Notes: generated by a model from the sequence alone, not told the origin. Shown: positions 16,557 to 25,454, counted from the first letter of the stretch. The stretch is DNA of 64,000 nucleotides from Kluyvera intermedia (GCF_034424175.1 NZ_CP139986.1:2480001-2544000), one strand, 5' to 3'. A program made the numbers and translations.

Positions 16557-16621
16557 AATTGGTATGACATGATTTTTGAGTTGTGTGACAACATAGACAA
16601 AAAATCCGCTATGTTGTCACA
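16557..16621. promoter_or_regulatory. Operator-like region between the hexuronide transporter and ydfI
   Basis: Holds a perfect 13-bp inverted repeat: TGTGACAACATAG (16584-16596), 12 bases, CTATGTTGTCACA (16609-16621). It lies 8 bases beyond the transporter stop and carries TGTGA/TCACA ends like CRP half-sites. Nearby AATTGGTAT (16557-16565) resembles half of an ExuR/UxuR operator. No U-run follows on either strand, so a regulatory site or 3' stabiliser is more likely than a simple terminator. Confidence 0.5.
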
Positions 16622-16628
16622 GCCCGGT

Positions 16629-18170
16629 TTAATGCACGCGCACAGTACGATTCAATTTACTGTCTGCGGTTTGCGGTTCATTCCACAGTTCGTCGTAAGA
16701 ATAACCGGTGAGGTCTTCCACGACAGCGCGCGCTTGCGGCGTCACATCCTGTTTTGAACCGTTCGCTTTTAAACGCTCGACTTCATCAACAAAAATCTTG
16801 TGTGTCTGCTTATTCAAACGGAACGTAACCGCCTGCCACAGGGCTATCAGCAACAGAACGGATGTCCCGATAAACAGCATCATCGCGATGGTATTAACCG
16901 CACCTTCCGGCTGAACCTGACTGCCTTTGACGAACCCGCCTTCCTGCAACATGACGCCCACGGCGAAGGTGGCAATCGCCACGGTGGTTTTACGTGAGAA
17001 CGTCATTACCGCAGCAAACAGCCCTTCCCGACGCTGGCGCGTGATCATCTCATCAATATCAGGAATGAAGGGGAAGACGTTCCATGGGGTAAATTCCAGT
17101 ACGCAACGCCCTACCTGATACACCGCCGCCAGAATCACCAGAATGGTGACTTTATTATCCGTTGGGAACTGATACACCATAAACAGACCCGCAAGACACA
17201 GCAGCATCAAGGTATAAGCAAAGACATACAGGCGAGATGGGCCGTATTTAATAATCCCCACGCCCGCCAGCAGCGTCACTGGCAGACCGACGATACTCAT
17301 CGACAACAACGTACCGGACAGCGACGAAGAGACGTTCAGGCAATACACGCAGAAGAATACAAATACCGTGTTGTAGACATCTTTCGCCGTAAATGAGAAC
17401 AGATAAATCGCCAGATGCTTTCTGAACGCGCGGACTTTCAGCGTCGAGTAGTATTCTTTGAACAACTTACCGACCATCGCCACTTTCTCGATAAGTGAAG
17501 TCGGTTTGCGGTCCTGCTCAAGCTCAGCCTGCATTTCCGGCGTTAATTCACGTTCCCACGTCACTTTCCAGGAGATAAAGACGCAGAGCATAAAGATAAC
17601 TGAGAAGACCACGCCGTTAATAAAGTAGGCGTGTGGGTCGTGCTCACCGAAGTGGCTGATTAACAATCCTGGGATAAAGGTTGCCAGGAAAGTGCCGGAT
17701 GCAGACAGGAACATACGACAGGTAGACAGTTTGGTACGGGAGTTGAAGTCCTTAGTCATTTCTGACGGCAGCGTTTCCCATGGGATCAGCACCATCGCGG
17801 CAATGATTTCAAAGGCCAGATACACTGCCAGATAGAACCAGAAACTCATGCCGGTCACCCACAACAGGGTGTAGACCAGCATTAACGGTGCGCCAATTAA
17901 TAAGAAGAAGCGGCGACGGCCAAATCGCTTACCTAATGCATTTTTATAGAAGTGATCGGTAAAGCTGCCCATAAACAGGCTGACAATCGCATCGACAATG
18001 CGCGCAATCGCCACAATAGAAGCCGCTTCTACCGGGGATAAACCGACAAACGTGGTGTAAAAGAATAACAGCCAGGCCCCGATGACGGTAAAAGCACCGC
18101 CCCCCATAATATCTGTTAAGCCATAGCCAATACTGACGGGAATTGTTATTTTTCTATTGGTACGAGACAT
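16629..18170 (-). CDS. GPH-family hexuronide/glycoside cation symporter
   Basis: 513 residues with about 12 membrane helices. The opening ITIPVSIGYGLTDIMGGGAF and the loop GKRFGRRRFFLLIGAPLM mark the glycoside-pentoside-hexuronide:cation symporter family (YicJ, YihO, UidB relatives). A long hydrophilic loop (about 205-235) separates the halves. It lies 26 bases after the uxaC-like gene, so it likely imports a hexuronate or hexuronide for this pathway. Exact substrate not shown. Confidence 0.87.
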   Translation of the reverse strand: MSRTNRKITIPVSIGYGLTDIMGGGAFTVIGAWLLFFYTTFVGLSPVEAASIVAIARIVDAIVSLFMGSFTDHFYKNALGKRFGRRRFFLLIGAPLMLVYTLLWVTGMSFWFYLAVYLAFEIIAAMVLIPWETLPSEMTKDFNSRTKLSTCRMFLSASGTFLATFIPGLLISHFGEHDPHAYFINGVVFSVIFMLCVFISWKVTWERELTPEMQAELEQDRKPTSLIEKVAMVGKLFKEYYSTLKVRAFRKHLAIYLFSFTAKDVYNTVFVFFCVYCLNVSSSLSGTLLSMSIVGLPVTLLAGVGIIKYGPSRLYVFAYTLMLLCLAGLFMVYQFPTDNKVTILVILAAVYQVGRCVLEFTPWNVFPFIPDIDEMITRQRREGLFAAVMTFSRKTTVAIATFAVGVMLQEGGFVKGSQVQPEGAVNTIAMMLFIGTSVLLLIALWQAVTFRLNKQTHKIFVDEVERLKANGSKQDVTPQARAVVEDLTGYSYDELWNEPQTADSKLNRTVRVH

Positions 18171-18196
18171 GTTCTACCCTCATTTAAGGAAGGACG

Positions 18197-19603
18197 TTAG
18201 AATCTAAAATAATTAACCGCGTTATCGTGACAAATATTTCTTACCATCCGCGTTAAAATTCTGTTGTCATCAGGGATTTCACCACGGTCAACCCAACCAC
18301 CAATTAAATTACAGAGAATACGGCGGAAATAATCATGACGGGTGTAGGACACCAGACTACGGGAATCCGTCAGCATACCGACGAAATGCATTAATAAGCC
18401 CTGGTCTGCTAAAATATTAAGCTGATTTTCCATGCCGCGACGGGTATCGTTAAACCACCAGCCAGAACCAAATTGCATTGGTGATTTCACACCGTCATCT
18501 GCCGATTGGAAATTGGCAATGGTGGTGGCGACAATATCGTTATAACCGCCATTCAGATTATAGAGAATGGTCTTCGGTAACCCATTAACCTGTGCCATAG
18601 CATCCAGCAATTGATTCAGACCAGCGGCGAGATTGCTTTGATCGGCAATCGAGTCAAAACCCGTATTGATGCCGAGTTTATGTAGCATTTTGCTGTTGTT
18701 ACTGCGAATGGCGCCAAAGTGGATCTGCATCGCCCAACCGCGTTTCTTGTACTCTTTAGCCAGCATCACAAACATCGCGCTGTGCAATTGCGCAGTCTCG
18801 TGTGCCGTCAAAGCTTCGCCGCCCGCTTTTCGACAGAACAAGGTGTTGATCGTCTGCGCATCAGCAGCCTGATATTCAACGGTGACCGGCCCGTGATCGG
18901 AGATGCGACATCCCACTTCATGAAACCAGTCAATACGCTGAGCTAGCGCCTGAGAAAATTCAGTAAAGGAACCAATTTCCTGATTCGTTAACTGTGCCAG
19001 CTTGTCAACGAAGGCCGCAAAATCAGTGGCGCTTTCGGCAAAAATGTCATCCGGACGGAACGTCGGCAACACTTTGGTTGCAAAGGTTGGATCTTGTTGT
19101 AATAAACGATGGTATTCCAGAGAATCCAGCGGTGCATCGGTGGTACAGATCACTTCAACGTTAGAGCGGGAAATTAAACGACGTGGTTTAAAATCATCCC
19201 CTTTCATTTGTTGATTACAGATATTCATTATTTCCTGCCAGTTTTCACTGCTGAGCATTTCATAACAGGAAAAGTACTTATTTAATTCCAGATGTGTCCA
19301 TTGATATAGCGGATTGCCAAATGATGATTCAACCGTTTCAGCCCATGCTTTAAATTTTTCTTCGGCACTGGCATCACCTGTAATAAAATATTCATCAATA
19401 CCGTTTGCACGCATCGCACGCCATTTATAATGGTCACCCGCAAGCCAAAGCTGGGTGATATTTTCAATGCTTTTATTTTCGTAAATTTCTTTGGCATCAA
19501 GATGACAGTGATAGTCGATGATCGGTAATTGGGCTGCAACTTCTTTATATAACCGAACACCGACTTCACTATCGATCATAAAACGATCGTTAATGAAGTC
19601 CAT
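18197..19603 (-). CDS. uxaC: Glucuronate isomerase (UxaC family), divergent paralogue
   Basis: 468 residues, usual length 470. Amidohydrolase-type barrel with metal motif IIDYHCHLDAKEI (about 29-41), the family block LTDSRSLVSYTRHDYFRRIL and QFGSGWWFNDTRRGMENQ. Converts D-glucuronate to D-fructuronate (and galacturonate to tagaturonate). It differs noticeably from classical UxaC, so it is probably a second, cluster-specific isomerase. Start ATG at 19603; 46 bases downstream of rspA, same strand, with an AGAGAAA-like site. Confidence 0.9.
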   Translation of the reverse strand: MDFINDRFMIDSEVGVRLYKEVAAQLPIIDYHCHLDAKEIYENKSIENITQLWLAGDHYKWRAMRANGIDEYFITGDASAEEKFKAWAETVESSFGNPLYQWTHLELNKYFSCYEMLSSENWQEIMNICNQQMKGDDFKPRRLISRSNVEVICTTDAPLDSLEYHRLLQQDPTFATKVLPTFRPDDIFAESATDFAAFVDKLAQLTNQEIGSFTEFSQALAQRIDWFHEVGCRISDHGPVTVEYQAADAQTINTLFCRKAGGEALTAHETAQLHSAMFVMLAKEYKKRGWAMQIHFGAIRSNNSKMLHKLGINTGFDSIADQSNLAAGLNQLLDAMAQVNGLPKTILYNLNGGYNDIVATTIANFQSADDGVKSPMQFGSGWWFNDTRRGMENQLNILADQGLLMHFVGMLTDSRSLVSYTRHDYFRRILCNLIGGWVDRGEIPDDNRILTRMVRNICHDNAVNYFRF

Positions 19604-19649
19604 GTTATTTCTCTTTAAAAAGTGAAGATGGGTTTACTAAAATAGTGTC

Positions 19650-20864
19650 TTACCAGTTCCACAGCGTGCCGTCTTCCAGACGCGCAACCGGCAGGTAGGC
19701 CGGGTCATACGGATATTTCGCCGCCAGTTTTTCGTCAAACTCGATGCCTAAACCCGGTTTTTCACCTGGGTGCATATAACCGTTATCGAAAGTCCAGTTG
19801 TGTGGGAACACTTCAAGCATTTGCTCGGAGTAGCCCATATATTCCTGAACGCCGAAGTTTGGTACCCACAGGTCGAAGTGCAGCGCCGCCGCCATACATA
19901 CCGGTGACAGATCCGACGGGCCATGTGAGCCGGTGCGTACCTGGTAAAGCGAGGCAAAGTCAGCAATGCGGCGCATTCCGGTAATCCCACCCGCATGGGT
20001 AATGGTGGTACGAATATAATCAATCAACTGCTCTTCGATCAGTTGTTTGCAATCCCAGATGCTATTGAACACTTCACCTACGGCAATTGGCGTCACGGTG
20101 TGCTGGCGAATCAGACGGAAGCACTCCTGGTTTTCAGCAGGCGTTGGATCTTCCATCCAGAACAGACGGTATTGTTCGATGCTCTTACCAAAACGCGCGG
20201 CTTCAATTGGCGTCAGGCGATGGTGCATGTCGTGCAGCAGATGTTCATTAAAACCAAACTGGTTACGTACCGCATCAAACAATTTTGGCGTGAAGTCGAG
20301 GTATTTCTCCGTCGACCACAACTGCTCTTCCGGCCACTGCCCTTTGGTCGCAGGCTCATATGCCAGACCTTTGCCTTTTGACATTCCGTAGGTGGTTTTC
20401 ATACCCGGTACGCCGCACTGTACGCGAATCGCTTTGAAGCCCATTTCTTGATGACGCGCATAATCTTCCAGCACTTCATCAATGGTGCGACCGGTGGTGT
20501 GGCAGTAAACCATTACACCTTCACGTGACGCCCCGCCCAGCAGCTGATACAGCGGCATGTTGGCCGCTTTGGCTTTGATATCCCACAGCGCCATATCAAT
20601 GGCGGAGATGGCTGAGATGGTTACCGGCCCACGACGCCAGTAAGCACCTTTGTAAAAGAACTGCCAAATATCTTCGATACGATGCGCATCACGTCCCAGT
20701 AACTGTGGGCACAGATGATCCTTTAAGTAGGAGGCAACAGACAGTTCGCGGCCATTCAACGTAGCGTCACCGTAGCCGACTAATCCACTGTCGGTGGTAA
20801 TTTTCAACGTGACAAAGTTACGGCCAGGACAGGTTACAAAAACCTCAGCACCTACAATTTTCAT
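19650..20864 (-). CDS. rspA: RspA, D-mannonate dehydratase-family enolase
   Basis: 404 residues, the E. coli RspA length. Enolase superfamily, mannonate dehydratase subgroup: N-terminal capping domain to about 120, then a barrel with acid ligands in LLHDMHHRLTP, WMEDPTPAE and AVGEVFNS, and GSHGPSDLSPV near the active site. Dehydrates D-mannonate (or related aldonates) to 2-keto-3-deoxygluconate. In E. coli it was described as starvation sensing. First gene of the leftward set rspA-uxaC-transporter(-ydfI). Its promoter carries the same CRP and operator arrangement as rspB. Confidence 0.95.
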   Translation of the reverse strand: MKIVGAEVFVTCPGRNFVTLKITTDSGLVGYGDATLNGRELSVASYLKDHLCPQLLGRDAHRIEDIWQFFYKGAYWRRGPVTISAISAIDMALWDIKAKAANMPLYQLLGGASREGVMVYCHTTGRTIDEVLEDYARHQEMGFKAIRVQCGVPGMKTTYGMSKGKGLAYEPATKGQWPEEQLWSTEKYLDFTPKLFDAVRNQFGFNEHLLHDMHHRLTPIEAARFGKSIEQYRLFWMEDPTPAENQECFRLIRQHTVTPIAVGEVFNSIWDCKQLIEEQLIDYIRTTITHAGGITGMRRIADFASLYQVRTGSHGPSDLSPVCMAAALHFDLWVPNFGVQEYMGYSEQMLEVFPHNWTFDNGYMHPGEKPGLGIEFDEKLAAKYPYDPAYLPVARLEDGTLWNW

Positions 20865-20916
20865 TCTTAATCCTTACATCTCATCGGTTAGTGGGGGAAA
20901 TTTACGCTCCAGATAA

Positions 20917-20961
20917 CTACCATACAAGTATAATTATCTCGTTTTCCGGATTACGATCACA
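20917..20961 (-). promoter_or_regulatory. rspA promoter: CRP half-site plus shared operator over the -10
   Basis: Plus-strand CTACCATACAAGTAT (20917-20931) reads ATACTTGTATGGTAG leftwards and contains a candidate -10 TATGGT. TCACA (20957-20961) is a CRP half-site 25 bases further upstream. The identical 15-mer and identical 25-base gap occur before rspB. The 15-mer is proposed as the RspR site. Confidence 0.65.
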
Positions 20962-21044
20962 AAAAAAAGGGGATTACATCAGGGGATAGGGATATGGAGA
21001 GTTGTCGTCATTACCGGGCGATAAATCTGCGAACGCTCAGGCAC

Positions 21045-21076
21045 AAAAAGGCCCATCGCATTCACGATGGGCCTTT
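21045..21076 (-). terminator. Intrinsic terminator of the rspB-ydfJ transcript
   Basis: 12-bp perfect stem AAAGGCCCATCG / CGATGGGCCTTT with a six-base loop, followed on the minus strand by five T; it begins 3 bases after the ydfJ stop. It separates rspB-ydfJ from the rspA promoter. Confidence 0.88.
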
Positions 21077-21079
21077 AGG

Positions 21080-22465
21080 TTAAGCATATTGACGCTTGGT
21101 TCTCTGTTGCGTCGTGTCAGCGCTGTCGGCAGCGTCACCGGCGATACTCAGATCACGGTCGCATACTTCAGGCATCAACAACGCAGAAATCAGGCCAATC
21201 AGTGAATAGCAGATGAGCATGATGACAATGGGGTACCACGAGCCAGTCATATTGCAGAAAATTCCCGCCAGCACTGGGCCGAACCCAACAGCAACCAGAC
21301 CTCCAGCCTCTTTTGAAATGGCCATCCGGGTAAAGCGATTACGGGAGCCGAACATTTCTGCCATCGTGATATTTTCCAGGGCAAACAATCCCAGCACAGC
21401 AAAATTATGGATGATGATAATAGACATCATCACGACGCTGGCGCTGTAGGTTTTATCGACAATGATTGCCAACATGGGATAGGCCAGAACAATGGCTGAG
21501 ATGCTCAGTAAGATATAAGGAAGACGGCGGCCATACTTATCTGACAACCACCCTAATAACGGAATGGTTACAAAGCCAATAACGGAACTCAGCATCAAGG
21601 CGTCAGTGGGAATACCTTTATCGAAAAGTAGCGTTTGCACCAGGTATCCCGCGAGGAATGTCTGAATTAAACCAGAATTACCTGCCTGCCCAAAACGCAA
21701 ACCCGTGGCTAACCAGAATGACTTACTTTTGAACATCGCCCCCAGGGTATTGTCCGCGGAGGATGATTCGCAATCCATCGCCTCCCCTTCGTTAACATGC
21801 TCGAATACCGGGCTTTCTTTCAGATTTAGTCGCAACCAAATTGCGAATATCATCACCACTACACTTGCCAGGAAAGGAATACGCCATCCCCATGCAACCA
21901 GTTGCTCACGTTCAAGTAAAAAGAACATCCCGGCCCAGATAGCCGTAGCCGTCAACGTTCCGCAATTAGTGCCCATAGCCACCAGGGATGAAATGAGCCC
22001 TCGTTTCCCTTTGGGGGCATATTCTGCAAGCATCGTCCCGGCACCGGATATTTCAGCACCCGCGCCTAATCCCTGAATAATGCGTAGCGCCACCAACAGC
22101 ACCGGAGCGAAAATACCAATTTGGGCATAGGTCGGTAACACCCCAATGAGAGTGGTACAAATCCCCATCATGGTGATAGTAATAAAGAGGACTTTTTTAC
22201 GCCCCACTCTATCACCCATTTTACCGAAAACAACGGCACCAATAATACGCGCAATATACCCTGCGCCATAAGTTCCCATTGCAAGAATTAATGCCATCGC
22301 CGCGGATTGCTCTGGGAAAAATATTTCATGGAAAACGAGTGCAGCACCCAATGAGTAGAGTTGAAAATCCATAAATTCCAACGCAGTTCCGAGCCAACCG
22401 GATACCGCAGCCCTCACCAGATCAGAGGTGGTACGTTCATTATTTATTTGCGTCATTGCATTCAT
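21080..22465 (-). CDS. ydfJ: YdfJ-type MFS transporter (metabolite:H+ symporter family)
   Basis: 461 residues, about 12 helices, sugar-porter/MHS signature GYIARIIGAVVFGKMGDRVG with GRKKVLF after helix 2, and the second-half loop WLSDKYGRRLPYI. This family takes up carboxylates and related metabolites. The E. coli K-12 relative ydfJ is interrupted; here it is intact. It lies 42 bases after rspB, so the two form an operon and the transporter probably imports the substrate RspB oxidises. Start at 22465; ATG 22456 is an alternative. Confidence 0.87.
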   Translation of the reverse strand: MNAMTQINNERTTSDLVRAAVSGWLGTALEFMDFQLYSLGAALVFHEIFFPEQSAAMALILAMGTYGAGYIARIIGAVVFGKMGDRVGRKKVLFITITMMGICTTLIGVLPTYAQIGIFAPVLLVALRIIQGLGAGAEISGAGTMLAEYAPKGKRGLISSLVAMGTNCGTLTATAIWAGMFFLLEREQLVAWGWRIPFLASVVVMIFAIWLRLNLKESPVFEHVNEGEAMDCESSSADNTLGAMFKSKSFWLATGLRFGQAGNSGLIQTFLAGYLVQTLLFDKGIPTDALMLSSVIGFVTIPLLGWLSDKYGRRLPYILLSISAIVLAYPMLAIIVDKTYSASVVMMSIIIIHNFAVLGLFALENITMAEMFGSRNRFTRMAISKEAGGLVAVGFGPVLAGIFCNMTGSWYPIVIMLICYSLIGLISALLMPEVCDRDLSIAGDAADSADTTQQRTKRQYA

Positions 22466-22507
22466 ACCCAGGTAAGATGCGAACAGCTTAATCGCATAAT
22501 TTAATTA

Positions 22508-23527
22508 TTATTCACTAAATGTTAGTAGAACTTTGCAACATGATTTTTGGTCATGTTCGAAGAGTTCGATGGCATTGACAACATGCTGATAGTTGAATTG
22601 ATGTGTAATTAATTTATCCGGATCAATAAGACCTTTTTCCAGCCACTCAAGAACTACAGGGAATTTATTCGCATTCAAACGAGAGGAGTACAGTGAAAGT
22701 TCTTTACCCGTTATGCTTTGTTGTGTAATGGCAGACGCCTCAGTGGAAAAGCCCATCATAACAATACGTGCAGCTGGAGACGCCAGCATAATAGCTTCCT
22801 GCAAAATTGCAGGATGACAGGCTGCATCAACGATTAAAGTCGGTTTTATTCCTTTTTCTTCCAGCGTTTCGGCTAGCGATTTCTCACTATTGTTAATGAT
22901 CCAATCAGCCCCGCAGCGTTCAGCCATTGCAAGTCGTTCATCGATGCGGTCAACAACAATGACCTGCCTTACGTTGTATACCCCTTTTAACGCTTGCAGG
23001 GTCGTTAACCCCATCGGCCCAGCGCCGTATATTAATGCAATATCCGTTTCAAGAGGATTAACCTGACCCGTTACATTAGCTGCAATGGTGAAGGGTTCAA
23101 CCATTACAGCATGGCGGTCTGATATTGTGTCAGCGACAAGCCATGCATTATGGGCAGGAACCACTGAATATTCAGCAAATCCACCATCACGGTGTACACC
23201 TAAAACCACCAAAGAAGTACAGACATTTGGTTTCCCGACGGAGCATGGATAACAGTGCCCACAACTAATGACAGGATCAATGCAAACCCGCTGCCCAATC
23301 GATTTATCTGTTACACCTTCACCTATCGCATCAATAATACCGAAGAATTCATGACCAATAACACGTGGATAACGCGCGAAAGGGTTATGCCCCCGATAAA
23401 TATGACTATCCGATCCACAAATACCTGCAATCTTAATCTTTACCCGAACCTCGCCCGCGCCGGGTTCGGGTATTGTTCCCTCCTGAATAACCAACTCATT
23501 CGGTTTTTTAATCACAATACTTTTCAT
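22508..23527 (-). CDS. rspB: RspB, zinc-dependent alcohol/polyol dehydrogenase
   Basis: 339 residues from the ATG at 23527, which has AAGGAAA eight bases before it; an upstream in-frame start at 23563 lacks a site. Medium-chain dehydrogenase: catalytic zinc ligands in ICGSDSH and GHEFFG, structural-zinc cysteines in CGHCYPCSVGKPNVC, NAD site IYGAGPMGLTTLQ. Related to sugar-acid 5-dehydrogenases of the gulonate/idonate type. With YdfI and RspA downstream, oxidation of an aldonate such as L-gulonate to fructuronate would join the same pathway (inference). Confidence 0.93.
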   Translation of the reverse strand: MKSIVIKKPNELVIQEGTIPEPGAGEVRVKIKIAGICGSDSHIYRGHNPFARYPRVIGHEFFGIIDAIGEGVTDKSIGQRVCIDPVISCGHCYPCSVGKPNVCTSLVVLGVHRDGGFAEYSVVPAHNAWLVADTISDRHAVMVEPFTIAANVTGQVNPLETDIALIYGAGPMGLTTLQALKGVYNVRQVIVVDRIDERLAMAERCGADWIINNSEKSLAETLEEKGIKPTLIVDAACHPAILQEAIMLASPAARIVMMGFSTEASAITQQSITGKELSLYSSRLNANKFPVVLEWLEKGLIDPDKLITHQFNYQHVVNAIELFEHDQKSCCKVLLTFSE

Positions 23528-23663
23528 TATAATTTCCTTATTACTCATTCCAAGCAGAGCCATCTTTCAGATGTGTCAGGAATAAGTTAACAGATCGATT
23601 CGGATATTTTATCAACCGTGTGGATACCACTCGGTGTGTGAGAGGAATTTACGTGTGGAGCAT

Positions 23664-23708
23664 CTACCATACAAGTATTATAGATGAGATTTACTGAGAG
23701 GGATCACA
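23664..23708 (-). promoter_or_regulatory. rspB promoter: class II CRP site plus shared operator over the -10
   Basis: CTACCATACAAGTAT (23664-23678) is identical to the rspA copy. Reading leftwards, a CRP-like site TGTGA-N6-TCAGT is centred near 23700 and the -10 TATGGT near 23668, a 32-base centre-to-centre distance expected for a class II CRP promoter. TATAAT (23682-23677) overlaps as an alternative -10. The 5' leader of about 130 bases before rspB holds nothing else recognised. Confidence 0.7.
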
Positions 23709-23787
23709 AAAATAAAGCATCAATAAACCAGTGATATATATATCAACAAATATAAAACCACCGGCTATATTATAATAATTTATTGAG

Positions 23788-24114
23788 CTAAGCTCGTCCC
23801 CAGCCTGCGACAATAATCAACATTCCGCACAGAGCGACCGCCGCCCCCAGCCAGTCATACATCGTGAGCTTTTCGCCTTCAACTACCCGCAGCCACAGCA
23901 ACGCAGTAAAAATATACACGCCGCCGTAAGCGGCATAAACGCGCCCACTGGCAGCAGGATGTAGCGTCAGCAGCCAGACAAACATTGCCAGCGCTAATCC
24001 GGCAGGCAGCAATAAGAGTGGGGTTGCCCCCCGCTTTAGCCAAAGCCAGGGTAAGTAGCAGCCGACGATTTCACACAGCGCGGTTGCGAAAAACAGCAAA
24101 GAGGTTTTTAACAT
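23788..24114 (-). CDS. ynfA: YnfA, small four-helix inner-membrane protein (UPF0060/SMR-like)
   Basis: 108 residues, same length as E. coli YnfA. Four hydrophobic helices with the family block AASGRVYAAYGGVYIFTALL and end LCGMLIIVAGWGR. Structurally of the small multidrug-resistance type; in Shigella and Klebsiella relatives it confers efflux of dyes and antiseptics. ATG at 24114. Divergent from ynfB over a 151-base gap. Confidence 0.95.
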   Translation of the reverse strand: MLKTSLLFFATALCEIVGCYLPWLWLKRGATPLLLLPAGLALAMFVWLLTLHPAASGRVYAAYGGVYIFTALLWLRVVEGEKLTMYDWLGAAVALCGMLIIVAGWGRA

Positions 24115-24265
24115 TATGTTCCATCATCACAGTAAGCATCGCGCTATCATACGCATAAACCATGAGGATTCGACCCCACATCGCTTGCCGGTATGCCGCC
24201 CGTAAGAGATGTAGTAAACTGGTTTGCAGGAGTGATTGTATTCACCACATCAAAGGAAGCTGCTA

Positions 24266-24607
24266 ATGAAAATGAAACCTGGCAAACGCCTGTGCCTGAC
24301 GGTGATGTTTGCGCTGGGTGCCATCGTGTACACCGCCACCGCCTCCGCGACCACCAATAAACTGGTTATCGAGTCCGGCGATAGTGCGCAAAGTCGCCAG
24401 GAAGCGGCGATGGATAAAGAACAGTGGAATGACACGCGTCAACTGCGCCAGAAGGTTAACAAACGTGCTGAAAAAGAGTGGGATAAAGCCGACGTTGCTT
24501 TTGACGCGCGCGATAAATGCCAGCAGAGCCCAAATGTCAACGCATACTGGGAGCCGAACACACTACGTTGCCTTGACCGCTCAACCGGGCGTTCAATCAA
24601 TCCATAG
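24266..24607 (+). CDS. ynfB: YnfB, exported DUF1283 (UPF0482) protein
   Basis: 113 residues when started at ATG 24266, which has AAAGGAAGC upstream; this equals the E. coli length, while the longer reading from 24236 has no site. Signal peptide to about residue 28, then a basic, charged mature region with TNKLVIESGDSAQSRQEA and EPNTLRCLDR nearly identical to E. coli YnfB. Function unknown; probably periplasmic. In E. coli the next gene is speG, absent here. Confidence 0.93.
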   Translation: MKMKPGKRLCLTVMFALGAIVYTATASATTNKLVIESGDSAQSRQEAAMDKEQWNDTRQLRQKVNKRAEKEWDKADVAFDARDKCQQSPNVNAYWEPNTLRCLDRSTGRSINP

Positions 24608-24615
24608 TGTTATCA

Positions 24616-24636
24616 GGGCGCCGTCGGCGCCCTTTT
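24616..24636. terminator. Bidirectional terminator between ynfB and ynfC
   Basis: Stem GGGCGCC / GGCGCCC with a three-base loop and four T on the plus strand, 9 bases after ynfB and just beyond the convergent ynfC stop. Confidence 0.8.
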
Positions 24637-24640
24637 CATA

Positions 24641-25351
24641 TCAGTAATACTCAATCGTATTTTTAATCGTATATCGCTGAGTCACTGGGGGTTTTGCGCT
24701 TTCATCAACGATCAACAGATCGCAGCTCAACGGGTTATCGTGCTTGTCATAATCACAATTCTGCGTCACGTTGCCAATGGGCTGTTTATTCAGCAGACTA
24801 ACCGCAGTGTAATCAAGCTTTTTACGGCTATCCTGCGAAGGTGTCGAGATTACCGACAGCGTTTTATCCTTCACCGTCGAGGTTTTTCCTAACGGATAAC
24901 CTTCGCTATCATAACGGTAGTCCACCTGACTCTCTTTACCGACCGCTTTCACCACAAAACCGTTATCGTCCGTTTCCCACGCCACTCCGGCAGAAGGAAA
25001 TTCCGCAAGCTGACATTTGCCCTGCAAACGCACCCGCTTTTCATGCGTAACACCATCCACATAATAGTTCGCATCGAGCACTAAAAGCGCGCCGGTGTCC
25101 TCTTCTATATTGTGGAATTCGAGGAGATCAAAGCAACCTTCAGGCGATAGCTGCCCGCTCACCCGTTTCGCCACTTCTCCTTTCTCGTTTAGTAGCGTTT
25201 GGCTCAAATCCTTTACCGGGCCGCGCAACGGGTCGAAATCAAACTCATTGGAGAAGCTGGCCATTTCCGGAGTGAACGCGGCGGGAGTATCATTGTTATC
25301 GCACCCGCTGAGAACCGTCATCATTGACGCCACAAAAATCAATTTCTTCAC
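24641..25351 (-). CDS. ynfC: YnfC, outer-membrane-type lipoprotein (UPF0257)
   Basis: 236 residues if started at the GTG at 25351 (VKKLIFVASMMTVLSGC), which matches the E. coli length; the ATG at 25381 would give ten extra residues before the signal. Lipobox LSGC places the lipidated Cys at about 17, with Asp-Asn after it. Conserved block FTPEMASFSNEFDFDPLRGP. Function unknown. Convergent with ynfB, divergent from ynfD (103-base gap). Confidence 0.92.
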   Translation of the reverse strand: MKKLIFVASMMTVLSGCDNNDTPAAFTPEMASFSNEFDFDPLRGPVKDLSQTLLNEKGEVAKRVSGQLSPEGCFDLLEFHNIEEDTGALLVLDANYYVDGVTHEKRVRLQGKCQLAEFPSAGVAWETDDNGFVVKAVGKESQVDYRYDSEGYPLGKTSTVKDKTLSVISTPSQDSRKKLDYTAVSLLNKQPIGNVTQNCDYDKHDNPLSCDLLIVDESAKPPVTQRYTIKNTIEYY

Positions 25352-25454
25352 ACCGTATTCCTGTTTCGGGAGTTTTCTCAATCATATTAGTAAATACAAT
25401 TGTTTACACTACCGCTGCTATACTTTTTACTCGTCTACGGAAAAGGAGTCTTTC

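Noticed and set aside
24236..24265. Longer start for ynfB
   Set aside because: AAAGGAAGC precedes 24266 and the family length of 113 is reached from there.
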